From the NCBI RefSeq assembly GCF_003259695.1, contig NZ_PZJH01000008.1, positions 20,541 through 84,540 of the forward strand: 64,000 bases of DNA, given 5' to 3'. The position numbers were made by a program, and so were the translations under genes. The stretch comes from Macrococcus epidermidis. GTDB lineage: Bacteria; Bacillota; Bacilli; Staphylococcales; Staphylococcaceae. The notes beneath the pieces were generated by a model. That model worked only from the letters and a program-made list of their open reading frames with translations, made no database searches and had not been told where the DNA came from. Positions 43,989 through 52,609 of the stretch are shown here, in pieces (position 1 is the stretch's first letter; each line of letters begins with the position of its first letter).

Positions 43989-45149
43989 ATGACAAACGAG
44001 TTAAATATCGACATCAAGGCACAAGAAGAAAAAAAGAAATTAGTAGCTGAAAAATTTAATAACAATACACTTGATATGTATCTATCAGCGCTATCTAAAG
44101 AAGCGTTAAAAAATATATGTCGTAACCTGGGGATTAAAGGTTACTCTTCTAAAAATAAAGAAGATTTAATCAGCTTAATTACCGAAGCTTATTTTGCAGA
44201 TGATCAAATGCTGGATAAGATGCTAAAAACATATGATAGTGATTTTAAAGTCGTGTTAGATGATATTACTGCACAAGAGAAGAACTACATGGTATATCAT
44301 CATGATATACCGGATGAAGTTTTCTTATTTTATGCAGATGATACTGAGTTATTGTTCATTCCGAAAGATGTAAAAGCGCATTTTATTAAATATAAACAAG
44401 CACATCCAGTATTTAAAGAAGAAATTGATAAGATTCATTTTTATCGCAGCGCATTGAATTTATATGGCTTTGTAACGTTGAAGCATTTAGCAGTGTTAAA
44501 AGAAAGATATTTCAATGTACAAATGACTGAAGATGAAATCCGTGAAGAGCTTATTGATGTGATGCCTGAGTACGAAGCGCTGATTAAAGGTGGCAGTGTT
44601 AAACATAAAGAGCTTAGCAATATTGATATCGATTTAAAAGCATTAACCGAACAAAAAGATTATTATATTCCTGAATATGAAGATTATAAATTATATACAG
44701 AACACTTCTATGTTGAGCCGACACAAGAAATTAAGCATTTAGTTGAATATATCGAAGCAGGAATCACTGAAGATTTCCAGGGGACAGACACAGGGAAATT
44801 AATTGTTAATACAATCCTGTTTGGACTACGTGCCAACGAAACACCTGCACAAATTCTATTACATATTGATAACGTAGAGCAGAATGGTTTCGTTAAGTTT
44901 GATGATCGTGAAAAGCTCACTGAACTTATTGCAGCTGCATTAAATACAGCAAGATTATGGACGCTAAACGGACATACGCGCAATGAAGTACAAAGTAAAG
45001 TCCATATTGAACAAGGACAATCTCAGGTTCAACGACAGGCACCAGCACAAACAGTGAAAAAGAAGAAACCAGTACAAGTAAAAAGAAAAACGAAGAAACG
45101 CGGTAAAAACAGAAACGTAGCACACTTAGCGAGATTGAATAAACAATAA
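43989..45149 (+). CDS. Rho-N/SAP-like domain protein with basic C-terminus
   Basis: A 386-residue cytoplasmic protein. Residues about 30-68 (LSALSKEALKNICRNLGIKG) resemble the Rho N-terminal/SAP helix-extended-helix fold. A large helical middle of about 270 residues is unassigned, and the last 45 residues are strongly basic (KKKKPVQVKRKTKKRGKNRN), suggesting nucleic-acid binding. GTGGGGG precedes ATG 43989. The next gene (Excalibur) is 19 nt away and probably cotranscribed. No catalytic motif seen; function unknown. Confidence 0.65.
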   Translation: MTNELNIDIKAQEEKKKLVAEKFNNNTLDMYLSALSKEALKNICRNLGIKGYSSKNKEDLISLITEAYFADDQMLDKMLKTYDSDFKVVLDDITAQEKNYMVYHHDIPDEVFLFYADDTELLFIPKDVKAHFIKYKQAHPVFKEEIDKIHFYRSALNLYGFVTLKHLAVLKERYFNVQMTEDEIREELIDVMPEYEALIKGGSVKHKELSNIDIDLKALTEQKDYYIPEYEDYKLYTEHFYVEPTQEIKHLVEYIEAGITEDFQGTDTGKLIVNTILFGLRANETPAQILLHIDNVEQNGFVKFDDREKLTELIAAALNTARLWTLNGHTRNEVQSKVHIEQGQSQVQRQAPAQTVKKKKPVQVKRKTKKRGKNRNVAHLARLNKQ

Positions 45150-45168
45150 TTGGGATGGGGATGAAGTA

Positions 45169-45867
45169 ATGAAAAAATTATTAGCAGCATTATCAGTAAC
45201 GATGATTGCAACAAGTTTTTCAACAGCAGAGGCGTACAGTTTTAAATCAAAAGATATGGCGATGCCAAAACTTACAGATGCTAAAATATTAAATCAATTA
45301 AAAGCGGGTAACTACAAGTATTATAAAGTAGGACTTGGAACAACGAAGATTGCGATGACTAGCAATTGGGGTGCAGAGAAGTATAAAAAGACAGTAACGT
45401 TTAACAATAGAAAGAACTTTGAATACACATATGGTAAATATAATGAATTAATTGCAACAACATATGGCACAATGTCTTCATCTCATAGACCGATAGCACT
45501 TATTAAAATCAAAGATGCTACACCTAAATATTATATGAATGCAGTCCGAAATGTATTAGGTACAAAGAAAGCTTCAACACTATCTGGGGGCGTGAAGTAT
45601 TATTCATACGGTGCGTTAACAGTATATACAAAGTCAATCAATACGAAAGAATTGGTCTATCAAATTCAAATGAAGCAACTACCTGCTAAAGCAGTTGCTC
45701 GCACTACAGTCACACCACCGCCAGCCAGAATTACAAGCGCTTATTACGGTAATTGTCGAGACGTATGGAATGCATTAGGACGTCCAATTCGAAGTAGTGA
45801 TGCAGGATATAGTCGTGACTTGGACAGAGATGGAGATGGAATAGGGTGCGAATCTCGACCGAGATAA
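45169..45867 (+). CDS. Secreted Excalibur calcium-binding domain protein
   Basis: A 232-residue secreted protein. The signal peptide (residues 1-22, cleavage after TAEA) is followed by a domain of about 140 residues resembling small staphylococcal surface proteins. The C-terminal 40 residues form an Excalibur domain: NCRDVWNALGRP followed by DLDRDGDGIGCE, with two cysteines and the DxDxDG calcium loop. It is 19 nt after the Rho-N-like gene. Probably cell-wall-associated; partner unknown. Confidence 0.82.
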   Translation: MKKLLAALSVTMIATSFSTAEAYSFKSKDMAMPKLTDAKILNQLKAGNYKYYKVGLGTTKIAMTSNWGAEKYKKTVTFNNRKNFEYTYGKYNELIATTYGTMSSSHRPIALIKIKDATPKYYMNAVRNVLGTKKASTLSGGVKYYSYGALTVYTKSINTKELVYQIQMKQLPAKAVARTTVTPPPARITSAYYGNCRDVWNALGRPIRSSDAGYSRDLDRDGDGIGCESRPR

Positions 45868-45936
45868 GCGTATAACTAGAGCAACATAGCGTTTGATGTT
45901 ATAGTGTATCGTAACAAACATTTAGAGGTGAACAAC

Positions 45937-46188
45937 TTGAATAGAACTGGAGAAACAACAGTTTGGGGTCGCATGTATAATATATTAAATATTGCCGTTG
46001 TAGCATTAATCATCATCCGTTTAATTACAGATATGAACTTTAATATGTTAATCGTATGTTCATTTGCAGCTTTACTCGTACTTGGACTACTGGATAGTTT
46101 AGACCGCAACGCATGGCGTGAGAATATGTTCCGTCATATTTTTGATTTTATATTGCTTGTATTATTTGCAGCACTTTATTTCGGATAA
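45937..46188 (+). CDS. Small integral membrane protein
   Basis: An 83-residue protein with three predicted membrane segments and a charged loop (SLDRNAWRENMFRH). The TTG at 45937 lies behind GAGGTGA; an in-frame GTG 11 codons earlier has no ribosome site. It probably belongs to a family of small Staphylococcaceae membrane proteins that I cannot name. Neighbours give no functional hint. Confidence 0.65.
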   Translation: MNRTGETTVWGRMYNILNIAVVALIIIRLITDMNFNMLIVCSFAALLVLGLLDSLDRNAWRENMFRHIFDFILLVLFAALYFG

Positions 46189-46288
46189 TTTATAAATTGT
46201 CATCAATAAGACTTCAATGCTATTGAAATAAGTTCCTTATTCATCTTATAATGAGGAATATTATTAAATAGATTGGAGTCTTTTTATT

Positions 46289-47230
46289 ATGAAGCAAACA
46301 AATGTGTATTTTAATCACGATGGTGGCGTGGATGATTTAATTTCACTATTTTTATTGTTACAGATGGATTCTGTAAAGTTAACAGGTGTGAGTGTTATAG
46401 ACGCGGATTGCTATATTGAGCCGGCAACTTATGCATCACGAAAGATTATTGACCGCTTTGGCGATGGTAAATTAGAAACGGCAAAGTCAATCATTCGCGG
46501 TAAAAATCCTTTTCCGAAAGACTGGCGTATGCATGCATTCTTTATGGATGCACTACCAATTCTGAATGAAAAAGGTTCAATTGACGCACCACTATCTGAT
46601 GTTCCAGCACACGAACACTTAATCAATGCGGTGATGAAAGAAAAAGAAAAGACGACTTTATTATTTACTGGTCCATTATCAGATTTAGCTGAAGCATTAA
46701 AGACAGAACCGAAGATTACTGAAAAAATCGAAAAACTTGTCTGGATGGGTGGTACGTATTTACCAGATGGTAACGTACATGAACCTGAACATGACGGAAC
46801 TGCTGAATGGAATGCTTACTGGGATCCTGAAGCAGTAGGTGTCGTGTTTGATGCTGATATCAAGATTGATATGGTAGCGCTGGAAAGTACAAATCAAGTA
46901 CCACTTACACCTGCAATTCGTCAAATGTGGGCGAACGAACGTAAATATCCAGGTGTTGATTTCTTAGGTGTGAGCTATGCAGTTGTACCGCCATTAGTTC
47001 ATTTTATAACGAATTCAACATATTTCTTATGGGATGTGTTAACAACAGCATCTGTCGGTAAACCTGAACTTGTAAAATCCAAAGAAATATTATCAGGTGT
47101 TTATACTGAAGGGCCAAGTCAAGGTAGAACGTATGAAATGGAAAATGGAAGACCAGTAAATGTCGTATATGACGTTGATCATGACGGTTTCTTTAACTAC
47201 ATTACAGATCTTGCGAAGAAAGTGAAATAG
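46289..47230 (+). CDS. Inosine-uridine-type nucleoside hydrolase
   Basis: A 313-residue IunH-family hydrolase that cleaves the N-glycosidic bond of nucleosides. The calcium-site motif is NHDGGVDDLISLFL (usually DxDxGxDD; here the second position is glycine), with WMGGTYLPDGN and EWNAYWDPEA as later ligands. TLLFTGPLSDLAEAL is the family middle block. ATG 46289 has only a weak GGAG at 46275. The 41-bp tandem array begins 12 nt after the stop. Confidence 0.87.
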   Translation: MKQTNVYFNHDGGVDDLISLFLLLQMDSVKLTGVSVIDADCYIEPATYASRKIIDRFGDGKLETAKSIIRGKNPFPKDWRMHAFFMDALPILNEKGSIDAPLSDVPAHEHLINAVMKEKEKTTLLFTGPLSDLAEALKTEPKITEKIEKLVWMGGTYLPDGNVHEPEHDGTAEWNAYWDPEAVGVVFDADIKIDMVALESTNQVPLTPAIRQMWANERKYPGVDFLGVSYAVVPPLVHFITNSTYFLWDVLTTASVGKPELVKSKEILSGVYTEGPSQGRTYEMENGRPVNVVYDVDHDGFFNYITDLAKKVK

Positions 47231-47241
47231 AAAGAGGTTGC

Positions 47242-47470
47242 GAAATTGGAGGATTACCAATTTCAGTAACAAAATCCCGCCCGAAATTGGGGGATCACCA
47301 ATTTCAGTAACAAAATCCGGCCCGAAATTGGAGGATCACCAATTTCAGTAACAAAATCCCGCCCGAAATTGGAGGAACACCAATTTCAGTAACAAAATCC
47401 CGCCCAAAATTGGAGGATCACCAATTTCAGCAACAAAATCCTGCCCGAAATTGGGGGATCACCAATTTCG
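47242..47470. repeat. Tandem array of six 41-bp palindrome-containing repeats
   Basis: Units start at 47242, 47283, 47324, 47365, 47406 and 47447. Each contains GAAATTGG, a 7-nt spacer and the exact complement CCAATTTC, then CAGTAACAAAATCCCGCCC or close variants; the last unit is truncated. The dyad is kept in all units except a terminal mismatch in the fifth. The period is not a multiple of three. In RNA it would give six consecutive hairpins downstream of the nucleoside hydrolase gene. Confidence 0.94.
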
Positions 47471-47487
47471 TCCATCCATCACCAATA

Positions 47488-47526
47488 AACAAGTCCGATA
47501 TCGACAAGATATCGGACTTGTTTTGT
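47488..47526 (+). terminator. Intrinsic terminator after the repeat array
   Basis: AACAAGTCCGATATC (47488-47502) pairs exactly with 47508-47522 around a 5-nt loop and ends in TTTT. A decayed relative with the same AACAAGTCCGATAT start lies at 776-803 after the HAD gene. Confidence 0.9.
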
Positions 47527-47540
47527 ATATACTTAATTAC

Positions 47541-47555
47541 TAATAATCGTTATCA
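47541..47555 (+). promoter_or_regulatory. Fur-box-like sequence upstream of the DinB/two-component operon
   Basis: TAATAATCGTTATCA matches the 7-1-7 Fur operator at 12 of 14 positions. It lies 68 bp before the DinB start. By eye it is weaker than the sst box, so chance occurrence in AT-rich DNA is possible. Confidence 0.35.
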
Positions 47556-47622
47556 GTACAATAATGTAGCACAATACATTTTTACTTGATACACTAAATA
47601 AAAAATGCATAGGAGAACGATA

Positions 47623-48120
47623 ATGTTTAATATATTCAAGAAAAAACAGGAAAAAACAAACGATATGTTAACTGTTTTAGGTGTTGATGATCGCGTGCGT
47701 GGTACTGCAGGTGAGGAATATGTGCATCACGAACAGCAAATCACCGAACTGGTCAAGCCGATTACAGAAGCTGAAGCGAAGACGACAATTGACGGACTAC
47801 CAAACAATATTTACTGGATGGTTGGACATGTCATTGTAGAAAATGAATATCGTTTAATACCGAACGATGTTAATACTGAAATTGCCGGATTAGCAAAATA
47901 CTTTAAATCCGGAACGAGTCCTGATGACTTTGATGAAGATATTCCTTCTTTCGATACGTTAAAACTATTGCTCACTATACAGACAAAACGCCTGCTTGGT
48001 GGTATTTGCGATCGTGGTGAACTAAGTATTAAGAATGACGATATCGAATTTGCTGCCAATCATATGACGCTACATTTAGGACAGCTTAAAACGATGTATC
48101 AGCTTGTTTCAAATCAATAG
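47623..48120 (+). CDS. DinB-family protein
   Basis: A 165-residue DinB-fold four-helix protein. The metal histidines expected for the family are visible in NNIYWMVGHVIVENEYRL (about residue 70) and AANHMTLHLGQLKTM near the C-terminus. DinB proteins are often thiol-dependent metal enzymes using bacillithiol. AGGAG precedes ATG 47623. The response regulator starts 9 nt after its stop, so it is likely the first gene of a DinB-RR-HK operon. Confidence 0.82.
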   Translation: MFNIFKKKQEKTNDMLTVLGVDDRVRGTAGEEYVHHEQQITELVKPITEAEAKTTIDGLPNNIYWMVGHVIVENEYRLIPNDVNTEIAGLAKYFKSGTSPDDFDEDIPSFDTLKLLLTIQTKRLLGGICDRGELSIKNDDIEFAANHMTLHLGQLKTMYQLVSNQ

Positions 48121-48129
48121 GAGGGTACC

Positions 48130-48804
48130 ATGCAAATATTATTAGTCGAAGATGATTTACGATTAGGTAAAATGATGCGCTTATTATTGATGAAACAAAA
48201 TAATGTTGTTACCTGGCTTACTTCAGGTGAAGATGCAATAGATTATGCAGCAACAAATCGTTATGACATCATTCTTTTAGACTGGATGTTACCAGATGTT
48301 CAAGGTATAGATATTTTGAAACAATTACGAGAACAACATATTACTACACCAATAATCATGATGACTGCTAAAGGAGAACTGGAAGATAAGATTTCAGGCT
48401 TTGAAACGGGTGCAGATGACTATATTGTAAAGCCATTTGAATTTGTAGAACTCAATATGAGAATCAATGCATTACATCGAAGAAGTGTTGGCCAAGTGAC
48501 GAGCATTCTTGAAGTTGGTCCTATTTCGGTGGATACCATTAAACAAAGAGTGCGCATTCGTAACAACGATATTAATCTGACGCACAAAGAATATACGTTA
48601 CTTGTCTTACTCATGGAGTACGAAGGTATCGTACCTAAAGATATGATACTTGATAAAGTATGGTCAATCGATGAAATTGTAAGTGACAATAATGTAGAAA
48701 CACTGATCAAACGTTTACGTCAGAAATTAGGTACGGATATTCAGCCGTATAAAATAAAAGCGGTCAGAAATATGGGGTATACATTAACACATGACCCATC
48801 CTAA
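48130..48804 (+). CDS. OmpR-family response regulator
   Basis: A 224-residue regulator. The receiver domain has acidic pocket VEDD, phospho-aspartate in IILLDWMLPD (Asp52 region), conserved threonine/serine MMTAKGE and lysine in DDYIVKPFEF. The winged-helix output domain (about residues 125-222) includes NLTHKEYTLLVLL and SDNNVETLIKRLRQKLG. GGAGG precedes the ATG. It overlaps its histidine kinase gene by 14 nt. Likely target: the direct repeat at 49991, upstream of the DUF2231/CDF genes. Confidence 0.93.
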   Translation: MQILLVEDDLRLGKMMRLLLMKQNNVVTWLTSGEDAIDYAATNRYDIILLDWMLPDVQGIDILKQLREQHITTPIIMMTAKGELEDKISGFETGADDYIVKPFEFVELNMRINALHRRSVGQVTSILEVGPISVDTIKQRVRIRNNDINLTHKEYTLLVLLMEYEGIVPKDMILDKVWSIDEIVSDNNVETLIKRLRQKLGTDIQPYKIKAVRNMGYTLTHDPS

Positions 48805-49984
48805 ACAACGTAGTCTTTATATCCTTTTTGCATCGTGCATTTTTATATTACTTGTCACTTTCTCGATTATTACTTACGTAAGTACAGCATCTAGTATTCA
48901 ATATCAACTTGAATTAAAATCTGACCACATTCTATCGACAGAGTTTAAAGAACACTTCAAAAAAGAAAAAGATGGCTATCATCTTTACTTAGCGAATGAT
49001 AATGATAGCAAGAGTAACCAGCTTTATTTCATCACGAAAAATCATAAAATCATTAAACAGCCTGAATATGACGGAACATTAATTCAAAATATTAATCAAA
49101 GATTAAAAAGTGAATCAGAATATCAGCATCGTTATATGAATTTGATGAATGAACATTTCTTCATTTCAAGTAAAAAGGTTAAACTGTACAATAAGGAAGT
49201 TGTATATATCTATACAATATTTGAAACGACTGAAAGTTATCATGGTTTATCACAATTGAAAAATGTATTAATTGGTTTAACAATTATCTATATCTTCTTA
49301 ATACTACTCATGACTTATTTCTTCTCAAAGAAAGCGATGGCACCGTTAGAATATGCTGTTGAACGACAGAAGCAATTTGTGCAGGACGCTTCCCATGAAT
49401 TAAAGACCCCGCTTGCTGTTGTTAAAGCAGGTACCGAAGTGATAGAACAGTTTGACGGTGATGCCTTATCAGATGTGGGTAAAGAAATGGTTAGTGATAT
49501 TAAACAGGAAATAAATCGAATGAATTTACTAGTCACAGATTTGCTTGCTTTAACACGGCTCGATCAATCTATACAAATTGAAGATATTGATTTGAGTACA
49601 TTGCTGATAGAATCAATTGGGTACTTCAATAGAACAACGGACTTAACAATCGAAAGTAATATTGAATCCCATACGATAATTAAAGGTAACCATCAACGGC
49701 TACAACAGGCAATCTCAATATTATTTGAGAATGCGATAAAGTATGGCAATCATCCTACCGTTACGATCACACTACGTGATAAACACTTAATATTTAGTGA
49801 CAATGGACCGGGTGTAAAGCGAAGTGATTTACCTCATCTGTTCGAACGTTTCTATAGAGGAGACACAACAAAGACAGGTTCAGGTGTTGGGTTAGCATTA
49901 TTTAAAGAAATCATGGATCAACATCAGGCGAATGTTTCAGTTAAAAATGATAACGGTTTAAAATTTATCATTACTTTTAAATAA
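48791..49984 (+). CDS. Sensor histidine kinase
   Basis: A 397-residue membrane kinase. TM1 lies about residues 10-32 and TM2 about 155-177, enclosing an extracellular sensor of about 120 residues without recognised fold. The HisKA box is VQDASHELKTPLAVVKAGTE (about residue 200), the N box ILFENAIKYG, G1 FSDNGPGV and G2 GSGVGLALFKE. No HAMP domain is evident. It is coupled to the response regulator by a 14-nt overlap. The stimulus is unknown; metal or envelope stress is suggested by the exporter operon downstream. Confidence 0.92.
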   Translation: MTHPKQRSLYILFASCIFILLVTFSIITYVSTASSIQYQLELKSDHILSTEFKEHFKKEKDGYHLYLANDNDSKSNQLYFITKNHKIIKQPEYDGTLIQNINQRLKSESEYQHRYMNLMNEHFFISSKKVKLYNKEVVYIYTIFETTESYHGLSQLKNVLIGLTIIYIFLILLMTYFFSKKAMAPLEYAVERQKQFVQDASHELKTPLAVVKAGTEVIEQFDGDALSDVGKEMVSDIKQEINRMNLLVTDLLALTRLDQSIQIEDIDLSTLLIESIGYFNRTTDLTIESNIESHTIIKGNHQRLQQAISILFENAIKYGNHPTVTITLRDKHLIFSDNGPGVKRSDLPHLFERFYRGDTTKTGSGVGLALFKEIMDQHQANVSVKNDNGLKFIITFK

Positions 49985-49990
49985 ATTAAT

Positions 49991-50012
49991 AATGTCAGTT
50001 TAATGTCAGTTT
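49991..50012 (+). promoter_or_regulatory. Two exact 11-bp direct repeats, candidate response-regulator site
   Basis: AATGTCAGTTT occurs twice head-to-tail (49991-50001 and 50002-50012). OmpR-family regulators bind such one-turn-spaced direct repeats. A -10-like CTATAG follows at about 50029-50034, placing the repeats over the -35 region of the DUF2231/CDF operon. Confidence 0.65.
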
Positions 50013-50071
50013 CACTTGTTATCTTATGGCTATAGAAAAACAAACTATAAGAAAATAGGAGGATTCACATT

Positions 50072-50497
50072 ATGCCATTACATCCATTAGTCGTACACTT
50101 TCCAATTGCTTTATTACTTGTCGGAACCTTATTTGAAATCGTTTCATTAAAATATAGAAAACAGTTAAACTTAGCCGGTACAATATTGCTTGTGTTAGGT
50201 TTTGTCAGCGGAGTTGTTGCTTTCTTAACAGGAGATAGCGGTGAACGCTTTGCAGAAATGCACTTTGGTGAAGTTGAAAACTTAATTCATCAGCACGAAG
50301 ACATGGCTAGAAATGCTATGATTATGTTCGGTCTAGCTGTTGCTTTAAAAGCATTCACACACTTCAACGCAAAATATCAAAAACAAATCTATATCGCGGT
50401 TATCATCATTGCAATTATCGGTAGTGCATTACTTGCTTATGCAGGTCACTTAGGTGGTCAAATTGTATATGAGAACGCTAAAATATTAAATCAATAA
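50072..50497 (+). CDS. DUF2231 family membrane protein
   Basis: A 141-residue integral membrane protein with four predicted helices. The N-terminus MPLHPLVVHFPIALLL is the DUF2231 signature, with conserved histidines that continue in LIHQHEDMARNAM and YAGHLGGQIVYE, suggesting haem or metal binding. AGGAGG precedes the ATG. It lies immediately after the candidate response-regulator site and 15 nt before the CDF exporter gene. Confidence 0.85.
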   Translation: MPLHPLVVHFPIALLLVGTLFEIVSLKYRKQLNLAGTILLVLGFVSGVVAFLTGDSGERFAEMHFGEVENLIHQHEDMARNAMIMFGLAVALKAFTHFNAKYQKQIYIAVIIIAIIGSALLAYAGHLGGQIVYENAKILNQ

Positions 50498-50512
50498 AAG
50501 AGGAAGATACTT

Positions 50513-51469
50513 ATGAGAAAACAATTAGAAAGTCCAACATACTTTCATCACGTTGAACATTTAAAACATCAGCAAGGTTCAAAACGCACACTATGGGCGT
50601 CACTTTACATTACATTATTCTTCACAATCGTTGAAATTGTCGGAGGGATATTATCTAACTCACTTGCATTACTGTCTGACTCGATGCATATGATGAGTGA
50701 TGTATTAGCATTAGGATTATCAATGCTTGCCATTTACTTCGCTTCAAAAGCACCGACAGCTAAATATACATTCGGATATTTACGTTTAGAAATATTAGCA
50801 GCATTACTTAACGGTTTAGCGCTTATCGTCATTGCATTAGGTATCACATACGAAGGGATTATGCGTATTTTACATCCGCAAACAGTTGATGTAAAATTAA
50901 TGCTTATCATTTCTACAATCGGACTTATCGTCAATATTATCTTAACAATCATCTTAACCCGTTCATTAAAAGGTGAAGACAATATCAATGTGCAAAGTGC
51001 GCTTTGGCATTTTATTGGAGACTTATTAAATTCAGTAGGCGTTATTGTTGCAGTGATCATCATCTACTTTACGCATTGGACTTTAATTGACCCAATTTTA
51101 AGTATTATCATTTCAATCATCATCTTCCGCGGAGGATATAAGATTTGTAAAAATACCTGGGGGATTTTAATGGAGCGTGTGCCAGACGGATTAGATACTG
51201 ATGAAATCATCCAGACGATGAAAAATCATCCGGCAGTTGTTGATGTACATGAATTCCATCTATGGTCGATTACAACTGATCATCCATCAATTACAGCGCA
51301 CGTTGTTGTTGAACCTTCAACAGATGATAAGAACTACCAGGTCATCAATGAACTCTCAACGATTTTAGCTGATAAATACAATTTAAAACACTCAACCCTT
51401 CAAATCGAACATCTGGAGAAAAATAATCCGGACAATGCATATTTTGAAGAGGTTAAACATCACGAATAA
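50513..51469 (+). CDS. Cation diffusion facilitator (CzcD/ZitB-like zinc exporter)
   Basis: A 318-residue CDF with six membrane helices. The transport-site motifs are SDSMHMMSDVLALG in TM2 and LWHFIGDLLNSVG in TM5 (the HxxxD pairs typical of zinc exporters). The N-terminal histidine-rich stretch HHVEHLKHQQ and a C-terminal cytoplasmic metallo-chaperone-like domain are present. It probably exports Zn, Co or Cd. Cotranscribed with DUF2231 and likely controlled by the upstream two-component system. Confidence 0.92.
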   Translation: MRKQLESPTYFHHVEHLKHQQGSKRTLWASLYITLFFTIVEIVGGILSNSLALLSDSMHMMSDVLALGLSMLAIYFASKAPTAKYTFGYLRLEILAALLNGLALIVIALGITYEGIMRILHPQTVDVKLMLIISTIGLIVNIILTIILTRSLKGEDNINVQSALWHFIGDLLNSVGVIVAVIIIYFTHWTLIDPILSIIISIIIFRGGYKICKNTWGILMERVPDGLDTDEIIQTMKNHPAVVDVHEFHLWSITTDHPSITAHVVVEPSTDDKNYQVINELSTILADKYNLKHSTLQIEHLEKNNPDNAYFEEVKHHE

Positions 51470-51506
51470 AACCGTGTGCAGCAATTGCTGTACACGGTTT
51501 TTTTTA
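51470..51506 (+). terminator. Intrinsic terminator of the DUF2231-CDF operon
   Basis: ACCGTGTGCAGCA pairs with TGCTGTACACGGT around a short loop and is followed by eight Ts. It begins at the CDF stop codon. Confidence 0.92.
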
Positions 51507-51511
51507 GTTAA

Positions 51512-51790
51512 TTATAATAGCTGATCTTTTGGAATAGGTGATACATCTGATAATCTATATACATTATGGCTTATATATTGTAACTCATCTAAATAAAGGG
51601 TAATGTAGCGTAGAAGACGTAATAATGTCAATTCATCATTATTTGTTTCCATAATACGATCATAATTGAGTTTTCTACAACGGAGACGCATAAATGAAGG
51701 GGCCTCATGATACATGTCATTCTGGTAAATAGAACATGTCCATCTATGATTAAAGCGGTCGAAGATTTCGTAGTTGTTTAGCGCATTCAA
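51512..51790 (-). CDS. Hypothetical protein, 92 residues
   Basis: A cytoplasmic protein, TTG start at 51790 chosen because AAGGGGG lies about 8 nt upstream (an ATG six codons earlier falls inside that ribosome site). It is rich in Tyr, Asn, Leu and Arg with a helical middle (NDELTLLRLLRYITLYLDEL). No family recognised. It is divergent from the CBS-protein gene. Confidence 0.6.
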   Translation of the reverse strand: MNALNNYEIFDRFNHRWTCSIYQNDMYHEAPSFMRLRCRKLNYDRIMETNNDELTLLRLLRYITLYLDELQYISHNVYRLSDVSPIPKDQLL

Positions 51791-51925
51791 TATGTATCCC
51801 CCTTTCATATTAAATTAAATATACCATGTAAATTCTTTGAATAATACAATAATTAATTATATAAAAAAATAATAATTAAGTTCTAATTGATATTAAATTG
51901 TATGATTTAAATCAGGAGGTTTATT

Positions 51926-52609
51926 ATGACTACAGCAGAGAAATTTCTGAATGCTTTTAATACGATTGAAAGATATTTAACGCAGTATAATTTAAATAAA
52001 GGCTATGCATCATTTTCACGATTAGTCGATTACGCCGTCTTAAAAGATAAGGTTGTAGCACAGTATAAAGATGATCTGAAACAGTTTGCTGAATTACGTA
52101 ATGCGATTGTTCACAATACAAGACTTGGTGACAATCGCGTTATCGCAGAACCACATGAAGACGTCGTAAAGGAAATTGAACTTATTGCAGAAATGCTGCT
52201 ACATCCGACGCGTGCCATTGAAAAAGCAACGAAAAAGGTTGTAACGTTCCATATTAATGATTTGCTTACAACAGTGCTATCTCAAATTAATACTTCTAAG
52301 TTCACTCAGTTTCCGATATATAATGGCAAGACTTATGTAGGTTTACTTACTGAATCAGGTATTACCCGATATTTTGCCGCAAATCATCAGAAAGATATCA
52401 GTACAATTAAATTGTCTGAAGTAATGACATATGAACAGAAAGAACGTGCTGCATTTGTTGGAGAAGGTGCAACCGAAAAGGAAGTTGTAAGTATGTTTAA
52501 GTCTTACAATGAACAGAATGAAAAGTTAGAAGCGGTCTTGATTACAGACACGGGTAATAAAGATGGAAAACTTATTGGATTAATTACTTTATACGATTTA
52601 TTAAATTAA
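51926..52609 (+). CDS. CBS-domain protein with HEPN-like N-terminal motif
   Basis: A 227-residue protein. Residues about 105-225 hold a CBS-domain pair (TQFPIYNGKTYVGLLTESG; AVLITDTGNKDGKLIGLITL), modules that bind adenosine nucleotides. The N-terminal 95 residues are helical and contain FAELRNAIVHNTRLGD, matching the RNxxxH (R-X4-H) motif of HEPN ribonuclease or scaffold domains. AGGAGG lies 8 nt before the ATG. Not an IMPDH or transporter subunit. A regulator or nucleotide-sensing RNase are possible roles. Monocistronic. Confidence 0.78.
   Translation: MTTAEKFLNAFNTIERYLTQYNLNKGYASFSRLVDYAVLKDKVVAQYKDDLKQFAELRNAIVHNTRLGDNRVIAEPHEDVVKEIELIAEMLLHPTRAIEKATKKVVTFHINDLLTTVLSQINTSKFTQFPIYNGKTYVGLLTESGITRYFAANHQKDISTIKLSEVMTYEQKERAAFVGEGATEKEVVSMFKSYNEQNEKLEAVLITDTGNKDGKLIGLITLYDLLN

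Noticed and set aside
47242..47470. STAR-type staphylococcal repeat
   Set aside because: The unit lacks the TGTTGNGGCCCN core that defines STAR elements.
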